This document shows, in pieces, positions 5,686-6,544 of a stretch of 6,544 nucleotides of DNA. The translations under genes and the position numbers were made by a program. Source of the DNA: an uncultured Rhodospirillales bacterium (lineage in GTDB: Bacteria; Pseudomonadota; Alphaproteobacteria; Acetobacterales; Acetobacteraceae). Numbering within the stretch: position 1 is the stretch's first letter; every line of letters begins with the position of its first letter. Under the pieces are notes generated by a model. That model was not told the DNA's origin and made no database searches. It was given only the letters and a program-made list of their open reading frames with translations. The stretch covers positions 1-6,544 of the forward strand of contig CAIMVB010000382.1 in the NCBI GenBank assembly GCA_903844785.1, in the 5' to 3' direction.

Positions 5686-6544
5686 TCAGTAACGGTATTG
5701 TTCAGCCTTGAAGGGGCCTTGCGTCTCCACGCCGATATAGCCGGCCTGCTGCGCGGTAAGCGTGGTCAGCGTCGCGCCGACCTTAGCCAGATGCAGCGCC
5801 GCCACCTTCTCATCCAAATGCTTCGGCAGGGTATAGACCTTGCGCTCATACTTGGCGGTATTGGTCCAGAGTTCGATCTGGGCCAGGGTTTGGTTGGTGA
5901 AGGAAGCCGACATCACGAAAGAAGGATGGCCCGTGGCATTGCCAAGGTTCACCAGGCGGCCTTCAGACAGCAGAATGATGCGCTTCTGGTCGGGGAATTC
6001 GATTTCATCGACCTGCGGCTTCACATTATCCCACTTCATGTTCCGCAGCCCAGCCACCTGAATTTCGGAATCGAAATGCCCGATATTGCAGACAATGGCG
6101 CGATGCTTCATGGCGCGCATGTGATCAACCGTGATCACATCCACATTGCCTGTCGCGGTGACGAAAATATCGGCCATGGGCGCGGCCTGTTCCATGGTGA
6201 CAACCTGGTAGCCTTCCATGGCGGCTTGCAGGGCGCAGATTGGGTCAACCTCACTCACCATCACGCGGCAGCCGGCATTGCGGAGAGAGGCGGCAGAACC
6301 CTTGCCCACATCGCCAAAGCCGCAAACCATGGCGACCTTGCCGGCCATCATCACATCGGTGCCGCGACGGATCGCATCCACCAGTGATTCGCGGCAGCCA
6401 TAGAGATTGTCGAATTTCGACTTCGTCACGCTGTCATTCACATTGATCGCCGGGAAAAGCAGGCGCCCTTCCTTGGCCATCACGTAAAGCCGATGCACGC
6501 CCGTGGTGGTTTCTTCCGAAACGCCCTTGATGGCAGCAGCAAGC
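5686..6544 (-). CDS. ahcY: Adenosylhomocysteinase (S-adenosylhomocysteine hydrolase), C-terminal part
   Basis: A cytoplasmic NAD-dependent enzyme that splits S-adenosylhomocysteine into adenosine and homocysteine, relieving product inhibition of methyltransferases and feeding the methionine cycle. About 285 residues are visible, and the frame stays open to the right edge, so the first third lies outside. Visible landmarks are TTTGVHRLY, then [16 protein letters not shown] (the catalytic Lys/Asp segment), YGCRESL, the NAD-binding [45 protein letters not shown] and the invariant C-terminal YRY, whose Lys/Tyr region completes the NAD site of the neighbouring subunit. The GTG at 6498 is an internal valine codon, not the start, because conserved family sequence continues upstream of it. 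The stop codon is flanked by two copies of AGTAAC. Any upstream control, such as an SAH riboswitch, would lie outside this window. Confidence 0.98.
   Translation of the reverse strand, partial: LAAAIKGVSEETTTGVHRLYVMAKEGRLLFPAINVNDSVTKSKFDNLYGCRESLVDAIRRGTDVMMAGKVAMVCGFGDVGKGSAASLRNAGCRVMVSEVDPICALQAAMEGYQVVTMEQAAPMADIFVTATGNVDVITVDHMRAMKHRAIVCNIGHFDSEIQVAGLRNMKWDNVKPQVDEIEFPDQKRIILLSEGRLVNLGNATGHPSFVMSASFTNQTLAQIELWTNTAKYERKVYTLPKHLDEKVAALHLAKVGATLTTLTAQQAGYIGVETQGPFKAEQYRY

Noticed and set aside
5698..6387. A 229-codon plus-strand frame opposite ahcY
   Set aside because: His- and Gly-rich shadow of a highly conserved gene on the other strand.
6496..6498. GTG at 6498 as the ahcY start
   Set aside because: Conserved AhcY sequence (GVSEETTTG) continues in frame upstream of it to the window edge.

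Overview
The window looks like a GC-rich alphaproteobacterial chromosome, most likely Rhodospirillales and possibly Acetobacteraceae. This rests on protein character (class II AroA, a FYDLN-type acidic protein, long S1), the base composition, and the order of the aroA-cmk-rpsA block with a divergent TIGR02300-type gene. The genus-level guess is inference. All seven protein genes can be named to family. Nothing resembles a phage, insertion sequence, CRISPR array, toxin-antitoxin pair or defence system.

Layout, left to right. (1) 1-1143, minus: the first 381 codons of rpsA (ribosomal protein S1), cut off by the left edge. (2) 1144-1358: the cmk-rpsA spacer, which forms a series of potential stem-loops when read in the rpsA direction. 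(3) 1359-2003, minus: cmk (cytidylate kinase). (4) 2000-3346, minus: aroA (EPSP synthase, class II-like), overlapping cmk by 4 bases at ATGA. (5) 3347-3475: a divergent spacer with a perfect TTGACA facing right. (6) 3476-3799, plus: a small protein with a CxxC/CxxC zinc-ribbon-like head and a very acidic tail. (7) 3816-4703, minus: a two-domain gamma-glutamylcyclotransferase/AIG2-like protein, convergent with gene 6. (8) 4712-5515, minus: uppP (undecaprenyl-diphosphatase), 8 bases upstream of gene 7 and probably co-transcribed with it. (9) 5516-5685: a spacer holding a nested palindromic element and a GC-rich hairpin near the end of ahcY. (10) 5686-6544, minus: the C-terminal two thirds of ahcY (S-adenosylhomocysteine hydrolase), cut off by the right edge.

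The genes serve core metabolism. AroA makes the precursor of chorismate. Cmk supplies CDP and dCDP. S1 brings mRNA to the ribosome. UppP regenerates the lipid carrier for cell wall synthesis. AhcY clears the product of methyl transfer. The points worth a second look are the structured rpsA leader, the intergenic palindrome upstream of uppP, the tandem cyclotransferase fusion, and the glyphosate-site residue of AroA. I found no evidence for a new multi-gene system.
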